Shown here: one piece after another, positions 18,793 through 27,806 of the stretch
Numbering within the stretch: position 1 is the stretch's first letter
Layout of the letters: each line of letters opens with the position of its first letter
Assembly: GCF_000148645.1 (NCBI RefSeq)
Contig: NC_014541.1
Span: 3,991,139 to 4,055,138, forward strand
DNA length: 64,000 nucleotides
DNA from: Ferrimonas balearica DSM 9799
Lineage (GTDB): Bacteria; Pseudomonadota; Gammaproteobacteria; Enterobacterales; Shewanellaceae
Direction: 5' to 3'
Translations under genes and position numbers: made by a program
The notes under the pieces: generated by a model
Databases searched by the model: none
Told to the model about the DNA's origin: nothing
Seen by the model: only the letters and a program-made list of their open reading frames with translations

Positions 18793-19574
18793 TGCACTGG
18801 ACCGACATCGCCGTCAACCTGCTCTCTGGCCAACTGGCCGGAGAGATTGACCAAACGCTGGAAAACGCCAAAGCCGCCGGGGTACACCGGGTGGTGGCGC
18901 TGGCCAGCGATCTCGCTGAAGCCACCGCACTGCAAGCCATTCAGGCCGATTATCCGGCCCTGAAGCTGACCGCTGGCGTTCACCCCCATCACGCCAGCGA
19001 ATGGGCCAGTGACCGCGTCGAACGGCTGGTCAGGCTGATACAGCATCCTGCCGTGATTGCCATTGGTGAGTGTGGGCTCGACTACTTCCGCGACTTCTCC
19101 TCCCGCGAGGCGCAACGCGCCGCGTTTGAGGCCCAACTGGAACTGGCGGTTGAACACCGCCGCCCGCTGGTGCTGCACTGCCGGGAGGCTTATGACGACT
19201 TTATTCCGATGGTCGCCCGCTACCGGGACCGATTGCCCGGCGCCGTGCTGCACTGCTTTACCGGCACCGCTGACGAGCTTCAGGCGGCACTGGACCTGGA
19301 CCTTCACATCGGCATCACCGGCTGGATCTGCGACGAGCGACGCGGCACCGAGCTGCGCCAGCTGGTGACCCGCATCCCTGATCATCGCCTGCTGCTGGAA
19401 ACCGACTCCCCCTATCTGCTGCCCCGTGATCTGCGCCCCAAACCGAAAAGTCGGCGCAATGAACCGGCCCATTTGCCCCATATCGCCCGAACCGTTGCCC
19501 AACTTCGCAGTCAAAGCGAGCAGGCACTGAGTGAGCTGACCGAGGCCAACGTCAAGCAGTTGTTTCAGTTGTGA
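18792..19574 (+). CDS. tatD: TatD-family metal-dependent DNase
   Basis: A 260-residue TIM-barrel hydrolase with TAGVHPHHASEW, GECGLDYF, LHCREAYDDF and LETDSPYLLPR, the metal ligands of the TatD family. TatD is a 3'-5' DNase and quality-control factor, not a translocase part, though it often lies by tatABC as here. The frame opens with ATG at 18792. Confidence 0.93.
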   Translation: MHWTDIAVNLLSGQLAGEIDQTLENAKAAGVHRVVALASDLAEATALQAIQADYPALKLTAGVHPHHASEWASDRVERLVRLIQHPAVIAIGECGLDYFRDFSSREAQRAAFEAQLELAVEHRRPLVLHCREAYDDFIPMVARYRDRLPGAVLHCFTGTADELQAALDLDLHIGITGWICDERRGTELRQLVTRIPDHRLLLETDSPYLLPRDLRPKPKSRRNEPAHLPHIARTVAQLRSQSEQALSELTEANVKQLFQL

Positions 19575-19661
19575 CCTCTGCCATACACCGTAACCACCAG
19601 TTTGCTAACATGACACGCTGAAATCGCCCTGGCGATCATCCAATTTCACTACAAGGAGTGA

Positions 19662-20675
<1,014 letters not shown>

Positions 20676-20687
20676 GCCTCACTAAGC

Positions 20688-20716
20688 AAAAACGGGCAGG
20701 CTCTCCTGCCCGTTTT
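20688..20716 (+). terminator. Terminator after hemB
   Basis: A long stem AAAACGGGCAGG/CCTGCCCGTTTT with a CTCT loop lies 13 bases after the hemB stop. Confidence 0.9.
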
Positions 20717-20831
20717 CACGCTTTCGCTGCTTTTTTGTCCCGTCTCACAGTTCCCATGAACGCCCCGCACTTTTTGCCCCGGTTGCCCTCATACTGGTGA
20801 CACAGACGTGAACGGACAAGGGAGATTCACC

Positions 20832-21377
20832 ATGAAACGCACTCTGTTAGCCCTGGTACTGGCCCCGCTGATGATGGGCCCGGCAATGGCCGCTCAGGGC
20901 GGTTGCGGTTTCGATAACCAAGCCGAAGGTGGCCTGTTTGCCACCTGCGAAGAGGAGAAGAAGGAAGTGATCCTGACCGGACTCCTTGGTTTCGAAGAGC
21001 TGCGCCAGCAGCCCGGTTATGAAGCCAACTTCGATGCCTACCAGGCCGACGCGGCCCTGGTGGCCAAACTGGCCGCCATCGACACCCCCACCGAGCTGGT
21101 GGTGATTGTGGGTACCTGGTGCCCCGACTGTCATCGCGAAACCCCGCGACTGGCCAAAATCCTGGCCGAAGCCAATAACCCCAACCTGAGCGTCAAGTAC
21201 ATCGGCATCGATCGCAGCCGCACCGATCCCGAAGGCCTGGCCGCCCAGTATGACTTCCAGCGCATCCCGACAGTGCTGGTGTTCCAGGAGGGTGAAGAGC
21301 AGGGTCGCATCGTTGAGCGTCCCACTTCAGAAACCCTGGAGCAGGACCTGATGAATATCCTCGGCACCACCGAGTAA
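20832..21377 (+). CDS. Exported thioredoxin-like protein with WCPDC motif
   Basis: A 181-residue protein. A signal peptide (MKRTLLALVLAPLMMGPAMA) is followed by GGCGF, an acidic stretch, then a thioredoxin fold with VVIVGTWCPDCHRETPRLAK and the cis-Pro segment RIPTVLVF. The CPDC active site differs from CGPC of thioredoxin, and suggests a periplasmic thiol-disulfide role. The start at 20832 is chosen for the signal peptide. It has its own terminator. Confidence 0.85.
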   Translation: MKRTLLALVLAPLMMGPAMAAQGGCGFDNQAEGGLFATCEEEKKEVILTGLLGFEELRQQPGYEANFDAYQADAALVAKLAAIDTPTELVVIVGTWCPDCHRETPRLAKILAEANNPNLSVKYIGIDRSRTDPEGLAAQYDFQRIPTVLVFQEGEEQGRIVERPTSETLEQDLMNILGTTE

Positions 21378-21391
21378 GCGTCCACGTTCAG

Positions 21392-21419
21392 AAAAACCCG
21401 CCATAAGGCGGGTTTTTTT
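21392..21419 (+). terminator. Terminator after the thioredoxin-like gene
   Basis: Stem AAAACCCGCC/GGCGGGTTTT with an ATAA loop, followed by further T bases. The remaining bases up to 21664 show no gene that I can support. Confidence 0.88.
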
Positions 21420-21664
21420 ATGCTCTGCCATGCGCTCAGGCGGCCATTCAGTGTCGACATCGGGCATCGCCCACAAGCTGTTTCAGGATATGTCAGCAGC
21501 GCAGGGCGCAAACCCGGTTTTGCACTTCGCATACCGGCAGTTAGCCAACACTCCCCCGCACCACCTCTGTGATTTCCTTACACTCCCACACCCTTTCGCA
21601 ACACCCGGAACCGCCATGCCAACCATGGTTTCAAAGTGCCCACTCCTCGCTTAAGGAATCGCCG

Positions 21665-22033
21665 ATGAAAGCCGTTGCCCTTACCGCCATGATCAGCCTG
21701 GGCTTTATCGCCACCAGCCAGGCCGCCTCGGTCGAGTTTGTGCCTCAGGACCGTTCTACCGCCACCAAGCTCTGTATCGCCGCCGCCACCATGAAACCGA
21801 TGCAGTTACGTCAGGCCATTAAGCATCAGGGCCTGACCGAACAATCGGCGGTTCGCGCCATCGACTGCAATGATGAAAACATCGCGACCTTTGCCGCCCG
21901 CTATAACCCCGACCGACGGTCGGTGCGGCGCCTGGGTGTTTATGCCCCACAGGGCACCGTGACCATTCAGGAGCAGGCCCAAACCCACTCGGATACGCCA
22001 GTGGTGATCGCCCTGACCGGCCGCTATCGCTAA
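21665..22033 (+). CDS. DUF3718-like exported protein
   Basis: A 122-residue protein with a signal peptide (MKAVALTAMISLGFIATSQA) and a mature part with FVPQDRSTATKLCIAAAT and AIDCNDENIATFAARY, the layout of DUF3718 proteins of Shewanella and Vibrio. Two cysteines could form a disulfide. No function is known. The start at 21665 follows TAAGGAA and gives the signal peptide. Confidence 0.72.
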   Translation: MKAVALTAMISLGFIATSQAASVEFVPQDRSTATKLCIAAATMKPMQLRQAIKHQGLTEQSAVRAIDCNDENIATFAARYNPDRRSVRRLGVYAPQGTVTIQEQAQTHSDTPVVIALTGRYR

Positions 22034-22050
22034 CGCTGACACCACCTGTG

Positions 22051-22085
22051 AAACGCGGCCCCGATTTGGGGCCGCTGCGTTTTTA
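22051..22085 (+). terminator. Terminator after the DUF3718 gene
   Basis: Stem GCGGCCCC/GGGGCCGC followed by TGCG and T5, 17 bases after the stop codon. Confidence 0.8.
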
Positions 22086-22188
22086 ACCGCCCCGTGAAAC
22101 CGGTCACAGTTCGGTGTGATGGCACTGGCGCAACGGCCGTTGCCGATTATGATGCCCAAAAATAACAATTCAAATAAAGGGCATTTTT

Positions 22189-23331
22189 ATGCACACAAAC
22201 CTCTCCCGTCGCCACTTTCTCGGATCCAGCGCTGCACTGGGCGCACTGGCCCTAACTGGCTGTCAAAGCAACGCATCTGGCGCTGCCGAACTGCCATTTG
22301 CCGCCACAGACGGCAACGGCCCCCTGGCGCTCAATTTCAATGAAAATTCATTGGGACTGCCGCCCGCATCTCAGCAGGCGCTGGCCAAGGCACTGCCCAA
22401 CGCCTTCCGCTACCCGGACCAGGCCAAGTCAGAGTTGATGGCCAGCCTGGCCAGCCACCACCAGATCAGTGCGGACCAGCTGATCTACGGCAACGGCTCC
22501 TCCGAGATCCTGAAGATGGCGGTGGACGCCATGGCCGAACCGGGCGCCCAGCTGGTGATGCCCGACCCCACCTATGGGGTGGCGGAAGACTATGCCCTGG
22601 CCCGGGGCCTCAAGGTGGTGAAAGTGCCGCTGACGTCGACGTTCGAGACCGACATCGCGGCGATGAAGGCCGCCGTTGCCGCCCACCCGGGCAAGTCCGT
22701 GGTGTATCTGTGCAACCCCAATAACCCCACCGGCCTGATGCTGCCACAGGGCGAGCTGGCCAACTGGCTGGCGCAGGGCTCCGATGCTCTGAGCTTCATC
22801 CTGGATGAAGCCTATGCGGAATACGTCAATGACCCGGCCTTTGTCTCCGCCATCGGCCTGACCCAGACCAACCCGCATCTGGTGGTGGCCCGTACCTTCT
22901 CCAAAATTTACGCCCTGGCCGGTTTGCGGGTCGGCTACGGCGTCGCGCACCCGAGTCTGATCAAGGCGATGGCGGCCCAGGCCAGTATCGACAACGCCAA
23001 CCTGGCAGGCTGTGTCGCCGCCAAAGCCGCGCTGGAGGACAAGGATTGGGTTGCCCACTCCCGCCGCAGCAATCAGGACGCGCTGGCGCTGGTGATGGCC
23101 ACGCTGGAGGCGCTGGGCCTGAAGGCGCTGCCCTGCAACGCCAACTTCCTGTTCCACGAGGTGAAGGGCGACACCGCTCAGTACCAGCAGCGGATGGCCG
23201 ACGCCGGCATTCTGGTTGGCCGCGCCTTTAACCACAGCAATGGCTGGAACCGACTCTCTCTGGGCCGCCCGGACGAGATGAAACGGTTCTGCCAGACCCT
23301 GATCCAGTTCCGCCAGAAAGGCTGGGTATAA
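22189..23331 (+). CDS. HisC-like PLP aminotransferase with Tat/lipoprotein signal
   Basis: A 380-residue fold-type I aminotransferase similar to histidinol-phosphate aminotransferase (NNPTGLMLP, FILDEAYAEYV, RTFSKIYALAGLRVGY with the PLP lysine). It begins with SRRHFLGSSAALGALALTGC, a twin-arginine signal that also ends in a lipobox (LTGC). This suggests export of the folded, cofactor-loaded enzyme and lipid anchoring, instead of a cytoplasmic histidine-synthesis role. No his genes are near. A GGGCATTTTT leader precedes the ATG, with no strong ribosome site. Substrate unknown. Confidence 0.85.
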   Translation: MHTNLSRRHFLGSSAALGALALTGCQSNASGAAELPFAATDGNGPLALNFNENSLGLPPASQQALAKALPNAFRYPDQAKSELMASLASHHQISADQLIYGNGSSEILKMAVDAMAEPGAQLVMPDPTYGVAEDYALARGLKVVKVPLTSTFETDIAAMKAAVAAHPGKSVVYLCNPNNPTGLMLPQGELANWLAQGSDALSFILDEAYAEYVNDPAFVSAIGLTQTNPHLVVARTFSKIYALAGLRVGYGVAHPSLIKAMAAQASIDNANLAGCVAAKAALEDKDWVAHSRRSNQDALALVMATLEALGLKALPCNANFLFHEVKGDTAQYQQRMADAGILVGRAFNHSNGWNRLSLGRPDEMKRFCQTLIQFRQKGWV

Positions 23332-23335
23332 TCCA

Positions 23336-23743
23336 CAAAAAAGGTTCTTCGCGGATTAGCGGAGAAAGAAGGCAGAAGCGACTTCTCAAAGACAATACCT
23401 CTCGGTGGCCTCTGAGGGATCGCTGCTGATTTCGAATTGGAATGAGCACCCAACTATCACGGCGTAGCCGTCCACCAAACGCCGACTCGCGGCGCCGAGC
23501 GGGAGCGACTGGGAGTGAAGCCGAGGGCCAGGGATGGCCCGAGTGCCAGCCGAGCAGGGAGGCGAGTCTGGCCAGTGCTGAACGGGAAGGAGTGGGAGCG
23601 AGGGGCTTTCGCCGCGCCGGAGGCAGGGGTGTCAAGAGCGGGGCGCGCAGCCGGGCAGCGCCCTTCTGGTGCCCGCCGGGGCATCCCGGCAACGGCTCAG
23701 TAGGTCGCAACGGGCTCGGAGCCGAGGCTCCCACGAAAATATG
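23336..23743. repeat. Non-coding repeat element, copy 1
   Basis: This 408-base GC-rich stretch matches, in reverse orientation, the segment at 62201-62683. Shared landmarks are the end AAAAAAGGTTCTTCGCGG, the core GCGCCGAGCGGGAGCGACTG, the block CCGGGGCATCCCGGCAACGG and the other end CCCACGAAAATATG. Arg/Ser/Pro-rich open frames run on both strands, but none is long, conserved in one frame, or preceded by a good ribosome site. It fills the gap between the aminotransferase gene and the next terminator. Confidence 0.88.
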
Positions 23744-23754
23744 CGATGAACCAC

Positions 23755-23783
23755 AAAAAAGGGCAGCCACTGGCTGCCCTTTT
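23755..23783 (-). terminator. Terminator after the flavoprotein disulfide reductase gene
   Basis: Stem AAGGGCAGCC/GGCTGCCCTT followed on the minus strand by a T6 run (TTTTTTG), 17 bases past the stop at 23801. Confidence 0.88.
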
Positions 23784-23800
23784 CATTCGGTAACGACCAC

Positions 23801-25135
23801 TTATTTGGCCACGTTGCCTGCCACGTTCAGCGCGTCCCAGGTGCGCGCGAATGGTGGCGCATAAACCAGGTCCATCATGCCCAGATCGGCGGTGGTCAGG
23901 TTGCCCTGAATGGCCGCGGCCAGGGTATCCACCCGCAGCACCGCACCCTCTCCACCAGCCAGCTGGCCACCCAGCAGGCGTTTGGTGCCCGCTTCGTACA
24001 CCAGCTTGACCCGGATCGGCGCCTGGCCCGGCACGTAGTTGGTGGTGTTCTTGTCGTCGATCACCACGCTCTTTACGTCCAGTCCCAGCGCTTCTGCTTC
24101 ACGCAGGCCCAGGCCGGTACGGCCCGCTTCCACGTCCAGCACCCGCACACCGGCGCTGCCCAGGGTGCCGGGGAACGCCTTCTCGGCGCCACACAGGTTC
24201 TCCCCCACCAGACGGCCAATCTTATTGGCAGTGGTCGCCAGCGGGATGTACACCGCCTGCTGACGTACCCGGTGCCACACGGTGGCACAGTCGCCGGCGG
24301 CGTATACGTCCGGCAGACTGGTGCGGCCCTGCTCGTCGATGACGATGGCACCGTTGGCCAGGCGCTCAATGCCGGTATCGGCAAGGAACTCGGTGGTCGG
24401 CCTGACCCCGGTGGCCACCACCACCAGATCCGCCGGGTAGACGCCCTTATCGGTTCGCACCTGAGTCACGGTGCCCTCACCCTCCAGGGCTTCAACCCGC
24501 TCCCCCAGATGCAGGGCGATGTCGTGGCGACGGATCGCCGCTTCGATGATGTCGCTCATCTCGCTGTCGAAGGACTCCGCCAGCACACGGTCCGCCAGCT
24601 CCACCAGGCGAACCTGCTTGCCGCGGTGGTGCATCGCTTCCACCACTTCCAGGCCGATGTAACCGGCACCGATCACCACCACGTTCTGAATCGCGTCCTG
24701 CTCCGCCAGCGCACGCAGCGCCAGGCCATCGTCCATCGACTTGAGGAAATGGACGTTGGCCAGCTCCAGTCCCGCCACCGGCGGACGCACCACCGAGGCA
24801 CCGGTGGCGATCATCAACTTGTCATAGGGCTGCTCAAAGCGTTCGCCACTGGCCAGGTTGGTCACCACCGCCAGCTTGGCTTGTGCGTCGATGCGCTCAA
24901 CCCGATGGCCGGTGCGCAGGTCGATGCCAGAGGCGCGGAACTGCTCCACGCTGCGCTCCGCCATATAGCCCGGCTCATCGAAGGAGCCGCCGACAAAATA
25001 GGGCAGGCCACAAGCGCCAAAGGAGACCACCTCACCCTGTTCAAATACGGTGATGGTGGCGTCGGGAGCGCTGCGACGCGCCTTGGCGGCAGCGCTCATA
25101 CCGGCGGCTTCTGCGCCGATGATCAGGATCTTCAT
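23801..25135 (-). CDS. CoA-disulfide reductase-like FAD/NAD(P)H oxidoreductase
   Basis: A 444-residue flavoprotein with an N-terminal FAD motif (ILIIGAEAAGMSAAAKA), the single redox cysteine SFGACGLPYFVGG (about C43), the NAD(P)H motif VVVIGAGYIGLEV and the FAD-binding YAAGDCATV. The lone Cys in this place is typical of CoA-disulfide reductase, NADH oxidase and Npsr-type enzymes. The start at 25135 is preceded by AGGAAG; the frame to 25306 enters the tcyP gene. It follows the cystine symporter gene, which suggests a role in thiol or polysulfide redox balance. Confidence 0.85.
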   Translation of the reverse strand: MKILIIGAEAAGMSAAAKARRSAPDATITVFEQGEVVSFGACGLPYFVGGSFDEPGYMAERSVEQFRASGIDLRTGHRVERIDAQAKLAVVTNLASGERFEQPYDKLMIATGASVVRPPVAGLELANVHFLKSMDDGLALRALAEQDAIQNVVVIGAGYIGLEVVEAMHHRGKQVRLVELADRVLAESFDSEMSDIIEAAIRRHDIALHLGERVEALEGEGTVTQVRTDKGVYPADLVVVATGVRPTTEFLADTGIERLANGAIVIDEQGRTSLPDVYAAGDCATVWHRVRQQAVYIPLATTANKIGRLVGENLCGAEKAFPGTLGSAGVRVLDVEAGRTGLGLREAEALGLDVKSVVIDDKNTTNYVPGQAPIRVKLVYEAGTKRLLGGQLAGGEGAVLRVDTLAAAIQGNLTTADLGMMDLVYAPPFARTWDALNVAGNVAK

Positions 25136-25158
25136 ATCACTTCCTGCAACAAACAAAC

Positions 25159-25180
25159 GGGCCGCCCAATGTGGCGGCCC
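25159..25180 (-). terminator. Hairpin between the symporter and flavoprotein genes
   Basis: Stem GGGCCGCC/GGCGGCCC followed on the minus strand by GTTTGTTTG. The T-tract is broken, so this may be a partial terminator or an mRNA processing site within an operon. Confidence 0.5.
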
Positions 25181-25199
25181 GGGGCAACAATGGTGGGGA

Positions 25200-26597
25200 T
25201 CAGGATACCGATTCCAGGTCCAGTTCCAACTCCTGCTCGCCATTGTAGACCGACATGTCGGTCTGCCCCAGCACGCGGCTGGTGACGAAGCCGGAGGTGA
25301 TCGCACCGTTCACGTTCAGGGCGGTACGGCCCATGTCGATCAGCGGCTCAATGGAGATCAGCAGGCCGACCAGCGCCACCGGCATATCCAGCGCGGTCAG
25401 CACGATCAACGCGGCAAAGGTGGCGCCGCCACCCACACCGGCCACCCCGAAGGAGCCCACCACGATGGTGGCGATCACGGTGGCGATGAACATCGGGCTC
25501 ATCGGGTCGATGCCCACGGCCGGGGCGATCATCACCACCAGCATGGCCGGGTAGATACCGGCACAACCGTTCTGGCCGATGGTGGCACCGAACGACGCGG
25601 CAAAGTTGGCGATACCATCCGGGATACCGAGCTGACGGGTTTGGGTCTGCACGGTCAGCGGGATGGTGCCGGCACTGGTGCGGCTGGTGAAGGCAAAGGA
25701 GAGCACCGGCAGCACCTTCTTGACGTAGGTGAAGGGGTTACCGCCCGCCAGGGTGATCAGCAGCAGGTGCACGCCAAACATCAGCGCCAGGGCCAGATAA
25801 GAGGCCAGCACAAAGTTAAACAGGTTGAGGATGTCGGCAAAGTTGGAGCCCGCCAGCACCTTGGTCATCAACGCCAGTACACCGTAGGGGGTCAGGCGCA
25901 GCACCAGGGTCACGATGCGCATCACAATGGCGTAAGCCACCTGCATAAAGCTGTCGAACTTGTCCGCCAGCTCCGGCTGCTTCTTATGCACACCCAGCGC
26001 GGCGATGCCGACAAAGGCGGAGAAGATCACCACTGAGATGATGGAGGTGTCACGGGCACCGGTCATGTCGAGGAAGGGGTTAGCGGGGATCAGCTCCACC
26101 AGGGTGCGGGCGATGGAGATCTGCTCCGCAGCGCCTTCCCGGGCCACCAGCGCGGCAGCGCGCTCCGCTTCACGGGCACCTTCGGTCAGCCCCTCAGCGG
26201 AGAGACCAAACAGGTGCGCCACGGCCATACCGATAAGGCCGGCGATGGCCACGGTAAACAGCAGAACACCAATGGTCAGGCCGGAGATCTTACCCAGCGA
26301 CTGGCCATCCTTCAGTTTCAGGATGGCGCTGATGATGGAGACCATCACCAGGGGCACCACGATCATCTTAAGCAGCTGTACGTAGCCCTTACCGACGATG
26401 TCGAAGTACTCGATGGATTGGCTCAGTACCGGCGAGCCACTGCCATAGGCCCACTGCAGGATGGCACCGTAACCGATACCCAGGCCCAGGGCCAGGAACA
26501 CCCGGCGGGTAAATTTGACGTGTTTCTGCTGCAGCGTGAACAGCAGGTAGAACAGTCCCAACATCACCACGACGTTGAGCAAAATAGACAAACTCAT
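25200..26597 (-). CDS. tcyP: L-cystine/cation symporter, TcyP (YdjN)-like
   Basis: A 465-residue transporter of the dicarboxylate/amino acid:cation symporter family. Hydrophobic helices run throughout; family motifs include AFTSRTSAGTIPLTVQ (the serine-rich re-entrant loop) and the NVNGAITSGF stretch near the C-terminus. Sequence and length match TcyP/YdjN cystine importers better than glutamate carriers. It likely imports cystine. It precedes the CoA-disulfide-reductase-like gene on the same strand. Confidence 0.85.
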   Translation of the reverse strand: MSLSILLNVVVMLGLFYLLFTLQQKHVKFTRRVFLALGLGIGYGAILQWAYGSGSPVLSQSIEYFDIVGKGYVQLLKMIVVPLVMVSIISAILKLKDGQSLGKISGLTIGVLLFTVAIAGLIGMAVAHLFGLSAEGLTEGAREAERAAALVAREGAAEQISIARTLVELIPANPFLDMTGARDTSIISVVIFSAFVGIAALGVHKKQPELADKFDSFMQVAYAIVMRIVTLVLRLTPYGVLALMTKVLAGSNFADILNLFNFVLASYLALALMFGVHLLLITLAGGNPFTYVKKVLPVLSFAFTSRTSAGTIPLTVQTQTRQLGIPDGIANFAASFGATIGQNGCAGIYPAMLVVMIAPAVGIDPMSPMFIATVIATIVVGSFGVAGVGGGATFAALIVLTALDMPVALVGLLISIEPLIDMGRTALNVNGAITSGFVTSRVLGQTDMSVYNGEQELELDLESVS

Positions 26598-26776
26598 AGT
26601 ACTCGTACCTTATCCGGGTAAATATCCCGGTTCGCCTCTTAATACTGGCGGGAGTGGTTGTAATTATGTTGCAACCCAAAGGATCCCTCTGGGTTTCTCC
26701 CTCTAGACGCGCAGCATACCCAATGGCGCGCCCAGATCTTTATGCCCAAATGGAATAATAAAGTCTATTTGAGTAA

Positions 26777-27709
26777 TTAACGGTCGGTGTCAGCCAGTTC
26801 CCGCGCCAGCTCTACCAGCACACCCTCACGCAACGCGCCGCCAGCCAGAGCCAGCTGAGGCAGTTCCAGTGCCGTCATAAAGCCCGTCAGCAGGGCAACA
26901 CCAGCGGCAAAGGTGGGCACCCGCTCCGGGTCGAGGCCGGGCAACGCGTTGTGGCCCAGGTTCAGCAACTCATCGCGTACCTGGGAAAGTTCGATTGGGG
27001 TAATCGCTTCCAGCGGTGTGCCCCGGGCTTCAAACAACTCAAACAAACTGCGGACGGTGCCGGAGACGCCCAGCGCTTCAATGCCATGGTAGGGCGCCAG
27101 TTGCTCGGCAAACGGCGCCAGCGCCTCGCTGACGGTCTGTGCGACCTGATCAAAGGCGTCGGCACTGATGCCCTGCTGCAACGCCCCCTGCATGGTGGTG
27201 ACGCAGCCCAGTTCAAAGGAGTGCTTAAACGCCATGGCCTGCTCATCGCCCACCACCAACTCGGTACTGGCGCCGCCGATGTCCAGCACCATCACGGTGC
27301 CGGTTACGGCGGTGGCTGCCCGCATCCCCTGGTAGATCAGAGTGGCTTCACGCTGGCCGCTGATCACCTCAATGGGGTAACCGAGGCGAGGCTCCCCTTC
27401 CGCGATGAACTGAGCTGCGTTGTCGGCTTGGCGCAGGGCGGCGGTGGCCAGCACCGCCACTCGGGCGGGTTGGTACTGCTTCAGCAACTCGCCAAACCAG
27501 GCCAGGCAATCCAGTCCTTCGGCCATGGCGTCATCGCCAATGTGGCCGTCCAGGGCCAGGCCCCGGGCAAGACGGGCTTTGCGTTTGTGTTTGGCAATGA
27601 TGGTGGGAACCGCCGGGCCGGTTTTGGCAATCAGCAGATTAAAGCTGTTGGAGCCAAGGGTGATGGCGGCAACCAGGGTGTCGGAAGGGTCGGTTTGGGG
27701 TTTTACCAT
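26777..27709 (-). CDS. Ppx/GppA-family phosphatase, short form
   Basis: A 310-residue protein of the actin-like exopolyphosphatase/pppGpp phosphatase family (AAITLGSNSFNLLIA, ISGQREATLIYQG, VLDIGGASTELVVG, ALGVSGT). E. coli GppA and Ppx are close to 500 residues; here only the two ATPase-like domains remain and the C-terminal helical (HD-like) domain is absent. It lies next to rhlB as gppA does in E. coli. The substrate could be polyphosphate or pppGpp. Confidence 0.85.
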   Translation of the reverse strand: MVKPQTDPSDTLVAAITLGSNSFNLLIAKTGPAVPTIIAKHKRKARLARGLALDGHIGDDAMAEGLDCLAWFGELLKQYQPARVAVLATAALRQADNAAQFIAEGEPRLGYPIEVISGQREATLIYQGMRAATAVTGTVMVLDIGGASTELVVGDEQAMAFKHSFELGCVTTMQGALQQGISADAFDQVAQTVSEALAPFAEQLAPYHGIEALGVSGTVRSLFELFEARGTPLEAITPIELSQVRDELLNLGHNALPGLDPERVPTFAAGVALLTGFMTALELPQLALAGGALREGVLVELARELADTDR

Positions 27710-27773
27710 AGGGGAGTGGGTTCATCGGGCCTGGCCCGCTCAGTGCTAGTCCTCGCCATTGGCTTTGCAATGG

Positions 27774-27800
27774 CAAAACGGCGGCCATCAGGCCGCCGTT
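27774..27800 (-). terminator. Terminator after rhlB
   Basis: Perfect stem ACGGCGGCC/GGCCGCCGT with T4 on the minus strand, just past the rhlB stop at 27807. Confidence 0.8.
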
Positions 27801-27806
27801 ATCCGT

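Noticed and set aside
23442-23864. Arg/Ser-rich open frames in the repeat element (both copies, both strands)
   Set aside because: They overlap each other on opposite strands, have no ribosome sites, and the insert in copy 2 changes the frames, so the repeat is treated as non-coding.
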